DNA from: Desemzia sp045528445
Lineage (GTDB): Bacteria; Bacillota; Bacilli; Lactobacillales; Carnobacteriaceae
DNA: 59,787 nucleotides
NCBI RefSeq assembly: GCF_045528445.1
Contig: NZ_JBGQQU010000020.1
Span: 1 to 59,787, forward strand
Direction: 5' to 3'
Positions 1 through 8,398 of the stretch are shown in pieces. Position numbers and translations under genes: made by a program. The notes beneath the pieces are model-generated. The model was not told the DNA's origin. It saw nothing but the letters and a program-made list of their open reading frames with translations, and did not search any database. The first letter of the stretch is position 1. Each line of letters starts with the position of its first letter.

Positions 1-180
1 GCAGCCTTATCCACTCGACTCACCTCTTATATGGTTTCTGTTCGTCAGACCAGAGTTTTGCCTTGGGCTTCCTTCAGATTCCACCTCACGGTGGACACCC
101 TTGCCGTCAGCTATATGCTTACCACTGCCAGGTCGCATTCGGGACTTGCACCCGTTAGAGTTCGCCCATGCTGGGCGAAC
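1..180 (-). mobile_element. Group IIC intron, 5' end (domain I), truncated by window edge
   Basis: Read on the minus strand from 180 the sequence starts GTTCGCCCAGCATGGGCGAA and continues with blocks typical of domain I of group IIC ribozymes such as the Oceanobacillus iheyensis intron: GCAAGGGTGTCC, TGGAATCTGAAGGAAGC, GGCAAAAC, GGTCTGA-GAACA-AAAC and CATATAAGAGG. The first base lies directly after the T-tract of an intrinsic terminator (181-212), the usual insertion site of group IIC introns. The maturase gene and 3' end would lie left of base 1. Similarity is judged from memory of the family; the class call rests on both sequence and insertion site. Confidence 0.8.
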
Positions 181-212
181 AAAAAGACACCTTCCATAAA
201 GGAAAGTGTCTT
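181..212 (-). terminator. Intrinsic terminator originally downstream of rpsI
   Basis: On the minus strand the arms GACACTTTCC and GGAAGGTGTC (one mismatch) enclose a 5-base loop and are followed by five T. The hairpin lies 21 bases beyond the left copy of the rpsI-end repeat, so in the uninterrupted chromosome it would end the rplM-rpsI transcript. The mobile element now separates it from rpsI by 12 kb, and the group II intron begins right after its T-tract. Confidence 0.8.
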
Positions 213-249
213 GAAACGTTGATATAATAACGAATTAACGTTTTGAGAA
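213..249. repeat. Left attachment site (attL) of the rpsI element
   Basis: The 16-base core ATTAACGTTTTGAGAA (234-249) is repeated exactly at 12325-12340, where it forms the 3' end and stop codon of rpsI. Similarity continues imperfectly outward: AAACGTTGATA at 214-224 here matches AAACGTTGATA at 12301-12311. AAACGTT and AACGTTT form inverted half-sites within each copy, as expected for core sites of a tyrosine recombinase. The exact crossover point inside this ~40-base similarity cannot be fixed by reading. Confidence 0.8.
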
Positions 250-457
250 CTATCGTGGTGAATCTTGTATATACTCAATCAAGCTCAATCCATCTGTATC
301 AATACCTTACTGTTTTATAAGTGGATACAGATTGATTAAAATTGACTGAAACTGATAGCACCTGAACCAATTTGAACCCAAAACAGATGCTAGTTGAATA
401 CAATACTAAATCCTAGGGTTACACTCTCTTTAAACTTTGTTTCATTACAATCACTCA
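250..457. other. Left-end non-coding region of the IME with arm-type repeats
   Basis: Between attL and hsdR there is no gene. It contains CTGAACCAATTTGAACCC (362-379), related to the TTTGAACCAACTTGAACC block beside attR (12269-12286). It also holds AGATGCTAGTTGAATACAAT (385-404), whose exact reverse complement lies at 11166-11185 just upstream of int. These are candidate integrase/excisionase arm-binding sites; binding is inferred from position only. Confidence 0.5.
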
Positions 458-3400
458 CTAAGAAACAGCACTTTCCATCATTGCTTCTTCCATCAAATGA
501 GTCATAATGATTTCTGTTTTCAAATTAAATACTTTTTTGTCGTAACTATCTGGCAGTGTTTCATCAAGCAGCTTTTCTATTTCAAATTTTACTGCTTGTC
601 TTGGTTGTTCGTCTTTATACCAGTCAATAACATTTGTTTTACTTTGTTCATTTTTTATAGATTCATATAACTTCTTTGCAGATAATTTTACTTTTTCCTC
701 TTCTTTTTTCGTTAACTTAGCCTTTTTTAGCAAGTCATATATCTCTAGTTCTTCTTCTGTCAAACCTTCTTTGATATGACGTTCATCTTCTTGTTTTAAA
801 TTATCTACAAAATCTACCAGATCTTCGTAATAGTCTTCATTTGTCGAGTTACCGGAATTATAACGATTGATTAACTCCTTATATCGCTCCACAAAATTAG
901 TACGGGTTTTGTTATCTTCTAATAGTTTCTCTAATTTATCTTCAATGAATAGTCTTAATTCTTGAATTTCTATATTTTTATATGGAGATTCATTAATCGT
1001 TTTTCGAATATCATCTGTATTTATTTCTGATAATTTTAGTGTTTTCATTGCTGTAACTTCATATTTATATTCCCCAACATCTTCTTTAACATAGCTGGAT
1101 TGGACGCTTAAATCTAATGTCCTACTAAGTGCTATTTTGGCACTTTCAATATTTTCTTCCCGTACCGATGCTTTAATCATATCGCCCATATAAAATATGA
1201 TTGATAAATATTTGTTTTTCCAATCAAATTCAAATATCTCAGGTTTACAAGCTTCAAATATATTCCGACATAAATTTACATAGATCTTAAATTCTTCAAG
1301 ATTTTCATCTTTATCAAGTAAGATATTTGTGTATTGTTGAAAGAGCTCAATTTGATCAAACGTTTCATTTCTATCAAGAATTGAATCTAAATTTATTTTT
1401 AGTTGCTCACAAAACTCTTTCGTTTCATGAATTACACTTTCTAATAGCTTTATTTGCTCATCAATATTTTTGACTGGCATGTTGTCATCACTATCAGGAT
1501 TTGCATAGTCACCGAGAGCTTGCTTCATATGTTTAAATAAATTTAAATAGTCAACAATTAATCCTGAGTTCTTTCCTGGGAACACTCTATTAATCCGTGC
1601 AATGGTTTGCATTAACGTATGACTTTTCATCGGCTTATCTAGGTAAATAGTCGAGGTACTTGGTGCATCAAATCCTGTTAACCACATCGCACAAACAAAC
1701 ACTAATGACAGGGGATTATTCGGATCTTTAAAGTTATCTTCAATGTCATGTCCATTTTCATCAATGAGATTCATCCGTTCACGATGTTGTTTAAAGTCTA
1801 GCCCTTCATTTTTAAATCTTTCATCCTCATCGCCATCTTCACTAACAACTACCGCCATTTCTACTCGTTGCATATATTTAATTTGCCGATTAAGTCGATC
1901 TTGCTCTTCTTTTGAAGGAGCATTGGAACGTTTTTGATACAACTCTTTCAATTTTTCATTCCAATAATATTTAACTTTGTCATACATTCGTACAGTAGTG
2001 AACTTGTCTACAGATATAACCATCGCTTTCCCTAAATATCCTCTGTTAGGGAAATGTTCAACAATATCTTTTGCAACAATATTTAAACGGTCATCTCGTT
2101 TTAATACTTCATTCGTTTTTGAATAATAGTTAGATAACTTTTCTTCCTCTTCAGCTGTCAGGTTTTCATCTTCAATTATTTCTAAATAATCATCTTCCAA
2201 AAAGTCATTGGTTAACCAGACTTCTGGAACCCTTCTTGAGTAATACAATGGTACAGTTGACCCATCTTCAATCGATCGAGAAAAATTGTATTCACTAACA
2301 TAATCTCCGAACCATTGATTGGTAAGACGTTTTGAACCTAACAAAGGAGTTCCTGTAAAAGCAATATACTGTGCATTAGGTAAAGCTGTTCTCATGTTTT
2401 CTGCTAATGATTTATACTGCGTACGATGTGCTTCATCTACAATAACTACAATATCATCACGTTCTGATAAGACTGGATACTTCTTTCCTTTGTCATATCG
2501 AAATTTTTGGATGAGTGTAAATAAAAATGGTTTGTTCGTTTGTAAATCTTTTCTTAACGCTGCACCATTTTTAGGATTAGCTGATTCTTCTTCTGTCACC
2601 GTTTCTGTTCTTAAAAAGTTTTTATACAGCTGATCATCTAGATCTTGTCGATCAGTAACCATTAAAAATGTAAAGTTACCTGTCATTTTTCTGTTAATCT
2701 TATTGATAAACATCGCCATTGAATAAGATTTTCCGCTACCTTGCGTATGCCAAAACACACCTAATTTACCGTTCAACTTCTCACGATTTTCAAATGATTC
2801 AATTCCATTATTAACACCAAGGAACTGATGATTTTTAGCTAATATTTTTGTGCGTTTGTTTTCAAAAAGTATAAAGTTTTCAACATAGTCTAGTAACATT
2901 TCGTGTTTTAAAAGATTATCTAACAAATATTGAATACTTGTTCCTTGCGTACGTATTTGCTGACGATTTACTTCTTCATCCTCTGTTGAGCGTAACCATT
3001 CAAAAAAGTGACTATAGTTCGCTGTAAAGCTCCCAATTCTTGTTTCAGAAGCATTTGATAAAACACATAATTGATTAAAATAAAATAATTGAGGGATATC
3101 ACGAATATAGTCTTGTAAATTTTTATCATATGCGGTTTTTAAGTTAATATCTGAATTTTTCAGCTCAATAAAAACAATAGGCAATCCATTCACAAATAAA
3201 AGTAAATCTGGTCTACGATGTTGCATTTCTCCTTTAATCCACATTTGAGAAACAATTGTAAACGTATTATTAGATGCAGTGTTAAAGTCAATGATACGAA
3301 CTGTTTCATATTTCTTCTTACCATCTTTCTCGAACTCTACATGAATGCCGTTTTTTAATTGTCTATACCTCTCGTAGTTAACGACCTCAAGTTCTTTATC

Positions 3401-3676
3401 CGAAAAGGGGCGTCTGAAGTCTTGTACAATCTCTTTCAATAAACGTGTTGGTATATGTGGATTCAAATTTTGCAAACTCTCAAAAAACACCTTTGGGAGT
3501 ATTGCTTCCTGTATATTAGAACGCCCTGTTCCATCATTTTCACTTTCTAATACATTTAATGAAGAGAACACTTTATTCGCATTGATGTTTGCATTAATAA
3601 AACTATAATATTCATTTTTCGATAATACCTGAATACATGCTTGCTCAATCATATCTTCAGTAATTACCTTCCTCAT
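458..3676 (-). CDS. hsdR: Type I restriction enzyme, R (endonuclease/translocase) subunit HsdR
   Basis: The 1072-residue protein has the expected HsdR layout. An N-terminal nuclease domain carries PD near residue 157 and ELK near 172 (PD-ELK fold). A superfamily 2 motor follows, with Walker A GSGKS near 314 and DEAH near 416, and the ARINR helicase motif is downstream. The C-terminal third is helical and charged and contacts the methylase core. It cuts DNA after ATP-driven translocation when HsdM-HsdS meets unmethylated sites. It is last in hsdM-hsdS-hsdR, 12 bases after hsdS, and looks intact. No phase-variable tract is seen. Confidence 0.95.
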   Translation of the reverse strand: MRKVITEDMIEQACIQVLSKNEYYSFINANINANKVFSSLNVLESENDGTGRSNIQEAILPKVFFESLQNLNPHIPTRLLKEIVQDFRRPFSDKELEVVNYERYRQLKNGIHVEFEKDGKKKYETVRIIDFNTASNNTFTIVSQMWIKGEMQHRRPDLLLFVNGLPIVFIELKNSDINLKTAYDKNLQDYIRDIPQLFYFNQLCVLSNASETRIGSFTANYSHFFEWLRSTEDEEVNRQQIRTQGTSIQYLLDNLLKHEMLLDYVENFILFENKRTKILAKNHQFLGVNNGIESFENREKLNGKLGVFWHTQGSGKSYSMAMFINKINRKMTGNFTFLMVTDRQDLDDQLYKNFLRTETVTEEESANPKNGAALRKDLQTNKPFLFTLIQKFRYDKGKKYPVLSERDDIVVIVDEAHRTQYKSLAENMRTALPNAQYIAFTGTPLLGSKRLTNQWFGDYVSEYNFSRSIEDGSTVPLYYSRRVPEVWLTNDFLEDDYLEIIEDENLTAEEEEKLSNYYSKTNEVLKRDDRLNIVAKDIVEHFPNRGYLGKAMVISVDKFTTVRMYDKVKYYWNEKLKELYQKRSNAPSKEEQDRLNRQIKYMQRVEMAVVVSEDGDEDERFKNEGLDFKQHRERMNLIDENGHDIEDNFKDPNNPLSLVFVCAMWLTGFDAPSTSTIYLDKPMKSHTLMQTIARINRVFPGKNSGLIVDYLNLFKHMKQALGDYANPDSDDNMPVKNIDEQIKLLESVIHETKEFCEQLKINLDSILDRNETFDQIELFQQYTNILLDKDENLEEFKIYVNLCRNIFEACKPEIFEFDWKNKYLSIIFYMGDMIKASVREENIESAKIALSRTLDLSVQSSYVKEDVGEYKYEVTAMKTLKLSEINTDDIRKTINESPYKNIEIQELRLFIEDKLEKLLEDNKTRTNFVERYKELINRYNSGNSTNEDYYEDLVDFVDNLKQEDERHIKEGLTEEELEIYDLLKKAKLTKKEEEKVKLSAKKLYESIKNEQSKTNVIDWYKDEQPRQAVKFEIEKLLDETLPDSYDKKVFNLKTEIIMTHLMEEAMMESAVS

Positions 3677-3688
3677 ATTACCCCTCCT

Positions 3689-4900
3689 CTATTTCACCTC
3701 AATTGTACCGTTCATTAAACGTGGTAAAAGTAGATCACGTTGTTTTTTTAGATTTTCATTAGTTAATATAATACTCTTTAGTTCTTCAAACATCGGTTTT
3801 GTTATATTATTAAATTTATTTAATAATTCATCACTTGGGTATAATAATTTCAACCCTTCAAATTTACCTTTACTTAAATTAGTCATGGTGGCACCTGTTG
3901 CTCCAAACAATTCAATAGTTTGCTTCATAGATTTCAGAGTAAAAAAAGCCCATTCCCTTATCTTTGTATCCTCAAGTATTATGGAGTTAATTTGTTGATT
4001 TGTATGGGCCGGAAACATGTTTATTGAAACTACTCCACCTGTTCCAATACAACTTACCATTATTGAGTCTTGCGGCAACAATTTATTAGCTTGACTATTA
4101 CTTCCATCTTCACTTAAGTAAGATTCTGTCTGCGATGTAAATATATTTCCATGCATATCAGGTGTTTTAATAAACATCACTTCTTCACCATAATATTCCG
4201 CCACTTTGGTAGATGGAGTTTTTCCAGTAACAACTTCTCCTAGATTTTTCACTCTTTTTACTTCCCATCTTTCTGGTATCCCTTTTTCAAACTTTGAATT
4301 TTCAGACCCCGGAAACCTCATTCGCACAAACCATTCCTTATAAATCTCTTCCGCTATTTGTTCTAAAGCTTCAATTCTACGGTTGTTATTTTCGATTAGT
4401 TTATCATATGTGGAAAGAACGTTTGCTATTTTTTTTTGTGTATCAAAATCAGGTACACTAATCTTTAATTTCTTTATATAATTACTATCTGCTCTTTGTC
4501 TACCACTTGCGCCACTCATACTATTAATGGCAGGTAAAACAATAATATCGGTTTGAGCTAGATAGTTAACATAATTAGGTTCTGTTTTGCCTTCTGTCGC
4601 TCTAAATACTAATAATTCGGTTGAACCAAACCCCTTGTCTTTTGACTTTAGAATTGATTGTGCAATCTTTCTATTCTCTAAACAAGGTGTGATCCTTGAA
4701 AATAAAGTATCACCCGAATGAAATTTGCTTCCACTTTGCCCTGTAAATTTTTTTGTTTGTATCTCATTAACATAAAAATTACTTTCATTAATATCGGCAA
4801 TACCGATAAATGGATAAATTATTCCCCCTTCCAATTTAACCCTGGGATTTAAATCAATGACATCACTAAATCTAACCTCTCTCCACTCACTCATACTCAA
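3689..4900 (-). CDS. hsdS: Type I restriction enzyme, specificity subunit HsdS
   Basis: The 403-residue protein has two target recognition domains, each followed by a conserved helical spacer: the first ends near residues 150-190 (FDTQKKIANVLSTYDKLIEN), the second near 370-395 (NENLKKQRDLLLPRLMNG). The two halves read different half-sites of a bipartite target and set the spacing. The start overlaps the 3' end of hsdM by 14 bases, indicating translational coupling. No inverted repeats or second hsdS copy lies nearby, so shuffling by recombination is not suggested. The target sequence cannot be read from the protein. Confidence 0.93.
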   Translation of the reverse strand: MSMSEWREVRFSDVIDLNPRVKLEGGIIYPFIGIADINESNFYVNEIQTKKFTGQSGSKFHSGDTLFSRITPCLENRKIAQSILKSKDKGFGSTELLVFRATEGKTEPNYVNYLAQTDIIVLPAINSMSGASGRQRADSNYIKKLKISVPDFDTQKKIANVLSTYDKLIENNNRRIEALEQIAEEIYKEWFVRMRFPGSENSKFEKGIPERWEVKRVKNLGEVVTGKTPSTKVAEYYGEEVMFIKTPDMHGNIFTSQTESYLSEDGSNSQANKLLPQDSIMVSCIGTGGVVSINMFPAHTNQQINSIILEDTKIREWAFFTLKSMKQTIELFGATGATMTNLSKGKFEGLKLLYPSDELLNKFNNITKPMFEELKSIILTNENLKKQRDLLLPRLMNGTIEVK

Positions 4901-6578
4901 TCACCAGACTATCTAAATTCTTTTGTATTTGTGATTCTAATTCTTTCGCTTCTTCGTTTAATTGTTTAAACCCATCATTTAAACCTGATAGTTTTTCTTT
5001 AAATTGACCTGCCGTCATGCCATCATCTTCAATGACAACCCCCACATATCTTCCAGGGTTTAATGAATAGTCTTGATCGATAATTCCATCGTCACCATCA
5101 AGTTTAGCTACTTTACACAAACCGACTACATCTTGATATTTTCCATCAGGAAAACGTTCCAGTAACCAATCAATTTGTTTTTGATAGTATTTTTTACCTT
5201 GTTCAGATATCGCATTATCCCTACTAGTTTCATATTCTTTAATAAGTTTATAAAAACTCTCTGCATCTTCTTCATATAAGCGATTAATAATAGCTAAATT
5301 TTTAATTTGTTCATCAGAAAAATTCCTTAATGCACGATCAATTTGAGTAAATATATTTCGTGCATCAATAAATAATATTTCATCTTTCTTTTTCTTCTGT
5401 TTATCGAAGAACCATAATGTTGCTGGTAAAGTCACTGTACTGAACATATTAGATGGAAGTGTAACCATTTGAGAAACAATTCCGTCTTCTATTAGTGACT
5501 TACGAATTTCTTTTTCACTATTTCCTGCATCTGAAGCTGAATTCGCCATAACAAGTGCTGCTTTCCCTGTTTCGTTTAATGCAGTGGCAAATTGATTGAT
5601 CCATAGATAGTTCGCATTTGGTACTTTCGGTTTTTTATCCTTAGTTTGGGGCACGCCATATGCATTAAATCTTTTCTGATCTTTTACTATATCTAATTCC
5701 ACGTTATCAACATTAAACGGTGGGTTTGCTAGCACATAGTCAAAATTTCCAAATGAATCATATGGATCAGCATAATATGAATTTGCCTCTGTTATTTCTC
5801 CACGGATATTATTTAAAAACAAGTTCATTTTTGCTAGTTTAACCGTTTCACCCGTTCTTTCTACTCCGTAGGCTCTTAAGTTTAAAGGTGCTCCACCATT
5901 CTTCATTTTATGTTCTTGGGCATAATGAGCTGTTTGTACAAACATACCTCCAGAACCGCAAGCAGGGTCTAGTATCTTGCCTTCCATTGGTTGTAAAACT
6001 TCAACCATATAACGAACGAGCGTTCTCGGTGTATAGAACTCTCCCCCACCTTGACCTTCAGCTAATGCAAAGTTACCTAAAAAGTATTCATACACTTCAC
6101 CAAAAATATCATTTTGTGAATCGGTTGGAATATCGTTAAAGTTTCTCAATAATCTATTTAAAATTCTATTATTATCATCAGCACTTAAATTATGATAGTT
6201 ATCTTTTGGTAGGACCCCAACAAATTCTGGTGAATACTGTTCTATACCTTCCATTGCTTCTTTTATTTTATTCGCAATATTTTCTTCTTCGCTTAAATTA
6301 AGTAAATAGGAGTACCGTGATTGTTTAGGTAAATAAAAACCGCATTTTTCTATCGCAATTTCTTCAACTTTCTTTTCACGTCTTCCACCTTTTAATGCTT
6401 CATACTCTTCCATAATTTCATCTTCATATTGTGTGTATTTTGCATCTGCGAACTTTAAAAATATTAAGCCCAATACAGGAATTGAATATGCAGATGCTTT
6501 TAACCCTGAATTTGCACGTAATTCATCTGCTACTCCCCATAAGCTTTTCTTTAAGTCAGTTAATCTATCTTGATTCAA
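4887..6578 (-). CDS. hsdM: Type I restriction enzyme, adenine methylase subunit HsdM
   Basis: This is an N6-adenine DNA methyltransferase with the HsdM N-terminal helical domain followed by the SAM-binding motif DPACGSGGMF near residue 205 and the catalytic NPPF near 285. The open frame extends five codons upstream, but GGAGG lies inside that extension, so the TTG at 6578 (MNQDRLTDLKK) is the likely start and gives 563 residues. It heads the R-M operon, so modification is made before restriction. The 270 bases upstream are AT-rich and presumably contain the promoter. The last bases overlap hsdS. Confidence 0.95.
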   Translation of the reverse strand: MNQDRLTDLKKSLWGVADELRANSGLKASAYSIPVLGLIFLKFADAKYTQYEDEIMEEYEALKGGRREKKVEEIAIEKCGFYLPKQSRYSYLLNLSEEENIANKIKEAMEGIEQYSPEFVGVLPKDNYHNLSADDNNRILNRLLRNFNDIPTDSQNDIFGEVYEYFLGNFALAEGQGGGEFYTPRTLVRYMVEVLQPMEGKILDPACGSGGMFVQTAHYAQEHKMKNGGAPLNLRAYGVERTGETVKLAKMNLFLNNIRGEITEANSYYADPYDSFGNFDYVLANPPFNVDNVELDIVKDQKRFNAYGVPQTKDKKPKVPNANYLWINQFATALNETGKAALVMANSASDAGNSEKEIRKSLIEDGIVSQMVTLPSNMFSTVTLPATLWFFDKQKKKKDEILFIDARNIFTQIDRALRNFSDEQIKNLAIINRLYEEDAESFYKLIKEYETSRDNAISEQGKKYYQKQIDWLLERFPDGKYQDVVGLCKVAKLDGDDGIIDQDYSLNPGRYVGVVIEDDGMTAGQFKEKLSGLNDGFKQLNEEAKELESQIQKNLDSLVIEYE

Positions 6579-6851
6579 TATAAATTCCTCCAATATTTTA
6601 TTCTAATATCTCATTTATTTTAGAACTGTTTATCGTTCAGATCTTTTATCTCCGTACTTTCTACCTATATTTATATTCTATCATAAAATAGTTCTTCATT
6701 TTCATTCGGTAGCTAATACGTGTAGCGTCTTGGAGAAAAAAAGGAATTACTTCTAGTCCATAAACTCGATACAGCATTATAGCTTTTCAATGTTTTCGTG
6801 AGTTCGGTAAACATATTAATAATTATCAGTTCTACCAGCCTCATTAGATAC

Positions 6852-7577
6852 TTACTTGCTATTGTTTTTTAAATCCTCTAATGCTTTTAGTATTTCACCT
6901 AACTTACGATTAACACTTAAAGTTGTTTCCATGTGAGCAGATTCTTTTCTACTCAATAAGTTTGATGACTCTGATATATCACGCTTTATAAAATTTGTAA
7001 TATCATTTACTACATTTGCATTCTCTTCAACCCCTCGGTGAACAGCAATATAATATTCTTTCGTATCCTCTAATTTTCTATTTTGATGTATTAAAAGCTT
7101 ATTTTGTCCTATTAAAGCATTATATTTTTGTACGATGTTTTCACCAACAATTCTTGTCAACACCTCTACTGCTCCATAGACTTCTTTTTTATCTATATAA
7201 TTTTTCAAGGCTTCTTTGAATTCTTCTTCAATGTCTTTTTTCCAATTATCACTTATAAAAAAGTCCACTGGTGCTTCTTCAATTTTTCTAAATGTATCAC
7301 TTATTGCGAGTGACCGAATTGCTTCGACAAATGCACGATTATATTCTTTTCTTGGTCGACCTTTCCCTTCCAACTTTGTATTTTTAATTTCTGGCTTACC
7401 AAGTTCAAAGATTTCTTTGTTACAGTGAACCTGATTAGCAATTCTATTAAAAGACGATTTAGATAATGTTTCTCCATTAATAGCCAGTTCTTCAATAGCT
7501 TCTTCCATTGAAAACCATTGATTCTTAAATTCCTCAAAATCCTTTGTACTTATTTCTATCTTTTTAAATACATGCAT
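6852..7577 (-). CDS. Unknown protein of the IME with GRPRK motif and coiled-coil C-terminus
   Basis: I do not recognise the family of this 241-residue protein. The N-terminal half has a helix-rich segment (WFSMEEAIEELAINGETLSK) that could be a DNA-binding helix-turn-helix. A basic KGRPRKEYN stretch near residue 72 resembles an AT-hook. The C-terminal half is strongly charged and heptad-like (residues ~150-240), suggesting a coiled coil. A GAGAGGTG ribosome binding site precedes ATG 7577. It is transcribed toward hsdM and divergently from the mobility genes, so a regulator of the element or of the R-M operon is a reasonable guess, but not shown. Confidence 0.6.
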   Translation of the reverse strand: MHVFKKIEISTKDFEEFKNQWFSMEEAIEELAINGETLSKSSFNRIANQVHCNKEIFELGKPEIKNTKLEGKGRPRKEYNRAFVEAIRSLAISDTFRKIEEAPVDFFISDNWKKDIEEEFKEALKNYIDKKEVYGAVEVLTRIVGENIVQKYNALIGQNKLLIHQNRKLEDTKEYYIAVHRGVEENANVVNDITNFIKRDISESSNLLSRKESAHMETTLSVNRKLGEILKALEDLKNNSK

Positions 7578-7619
7578 TTATATTCACCTCTCAAAATAAA
7601 TAACCTTATTATATCAACG

Positions 7620-7628
7620 ATTATACCA
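7620..7628 (-). promoter_or_regulatory. Extended -10 promoter for the divergent unknown gene
   Basis: TGGTATAAT on the minus strand is an extended -10 box 43 bases upstream of the ATG at 7577; a second TATAAT-like box lies closer to the gene. On the plus strand TATAAT (about 7661-7666) could serve the rightward mobility genes. The ~130-base divergent interval is therefore a likely control point of the element. Confidence 0.5.
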
Positions 7629-7708
7629 TTTAATTTCATTTCGCCTAAAAAATCAGCCATTTTATAATTAAGTCAGAAGGTAAATTGATCGATACTTTCT
7701 AAATTGAA

Positions 7709-7975
7709 TTGCACAAGGAGGTGATTGTCTCGCGTTACCAAACATGTCATCCAAACTTAAATATTCAAAACTGGTCACAAGTTGATATCTCAAAATTTGG
7801 CGACCTCATCAAAACTCATTCATTTGATGAAGTAATGCTACGAAAAGGTATCGAGATATTGAAGTTTAACAAAGAACTTATGATTGTAAATTTAGGAACT
7901 TTACGAATTGATATTGAACAGACTTCAGAAATTGAACCTGTTATAAAAGTTCTTAAGAAAGCATTAACAAAATAA
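7709..7975 (+). CDS. Small unknown protein of the IME (start uncertain)
   Basis: The open frame reads up to 88 residues from a TTG at 7709. I do not recognise a family; the body is a mix of helices and strands ending in VIKVLKKALTK. A near-perfect Shine-Dalgarno AAGGAGGTGA lies at 7715-7724, inside the N-terminus. No ATG, GTG or TTG follows it in frame at a normal distance, while a TTG at 7725 in another frame opens an 11-codon frame only. The start may be a rare codon such as ATT 7724, or the gene may be frameshifted. It is first in a plus-strand series leading to the mobility genes. Confidence 0.45.
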   Translation: MHKEVIVSRYQTCHPNLNIQNWSQVDISKFGDLIKTHSFDEVMLRKGIEILKFNKELMIVNLGTLRIDIEQTSEIEPVIKVLKKALTK

Positions 7976-8011
7976 CTTACCAAAACATTTTAAAGAAAGA
8001 GGTTATGCACA

Positions 8012-8398
8012 ATGCCGATTGCAAATGCATGGGTTTTCACCGAAACAAAATTCAAGGCAGCGGAATTTCTAAACAACACAGGAAATATGTTCAGGCTAGT
8101 TTCACAACGACCGTATGTAAGTAAAAAAGATCCAAACGAAAAAGGCGTCACTTTAACGCTACAAATTACCAAAGATGACACGGATTATGGTGTAGATAAA
8201 AAGACCGGATTTAAACGGGATAATAACATCTTAAATACATTTGATGTTACCGTCCTAAACAACAAAGAACGTATCGATATTCAAAAAGGGGATTATCTCC
8301 GCTTGCTAGACTTCATGCCAGAAAAGTCATTTGTTATTGGGTTTGATTTAATACTTCGATTCAAAGATGTTGAGAAAATCAATGTTAAAAAACAGTAA
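8012..8398 (+). CDS. Conserved-looking IME protein upstream of tcpA, possibly DUF961/HelP-like
   Basis: The 128-residue protein starts at ATG 8012 after AGAAAGAGG. Predicted strands (VTLTLQITK, FDVTVLN, FVIGFDLILRF) suggest a small beta-barrel. Tn916/ICEBs1-type elements have a similar-sized DUF961 protein (HelP, a helicase processivity factor) close to the coupling protein gene; position and size fit, but sequence identity is not evident to me, so this is only a suggestion. Its last 32 bases overlap the following coupling protein frame. Confidence 0.6.
   Translation: MPIANAWVFTETKFKAAEFLNNTGNMFRLVSQRPYVSKKDPNEKGVTLTLQITKDDTDYGVDKKTGFKRDNNILNTFDVTVLNNKERIDIQKGDYLRLLDFMPEKSFVIGFDLILRFKDVEKINVKKQ

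Noticed and set aside
31..222. 63-codon open frame on the plus strand
   Set aside because: It is antisense to the group IIC intron domain I and its frame arises from conserved ribozyme sequence; similar false proteins are common in annotations.
437..670. Plus-strand 77-codon frame near the IME left end
   Set aside because: It is antisense to the 3' end of hsdR, with no ribosome binding site and low-complexity composition.
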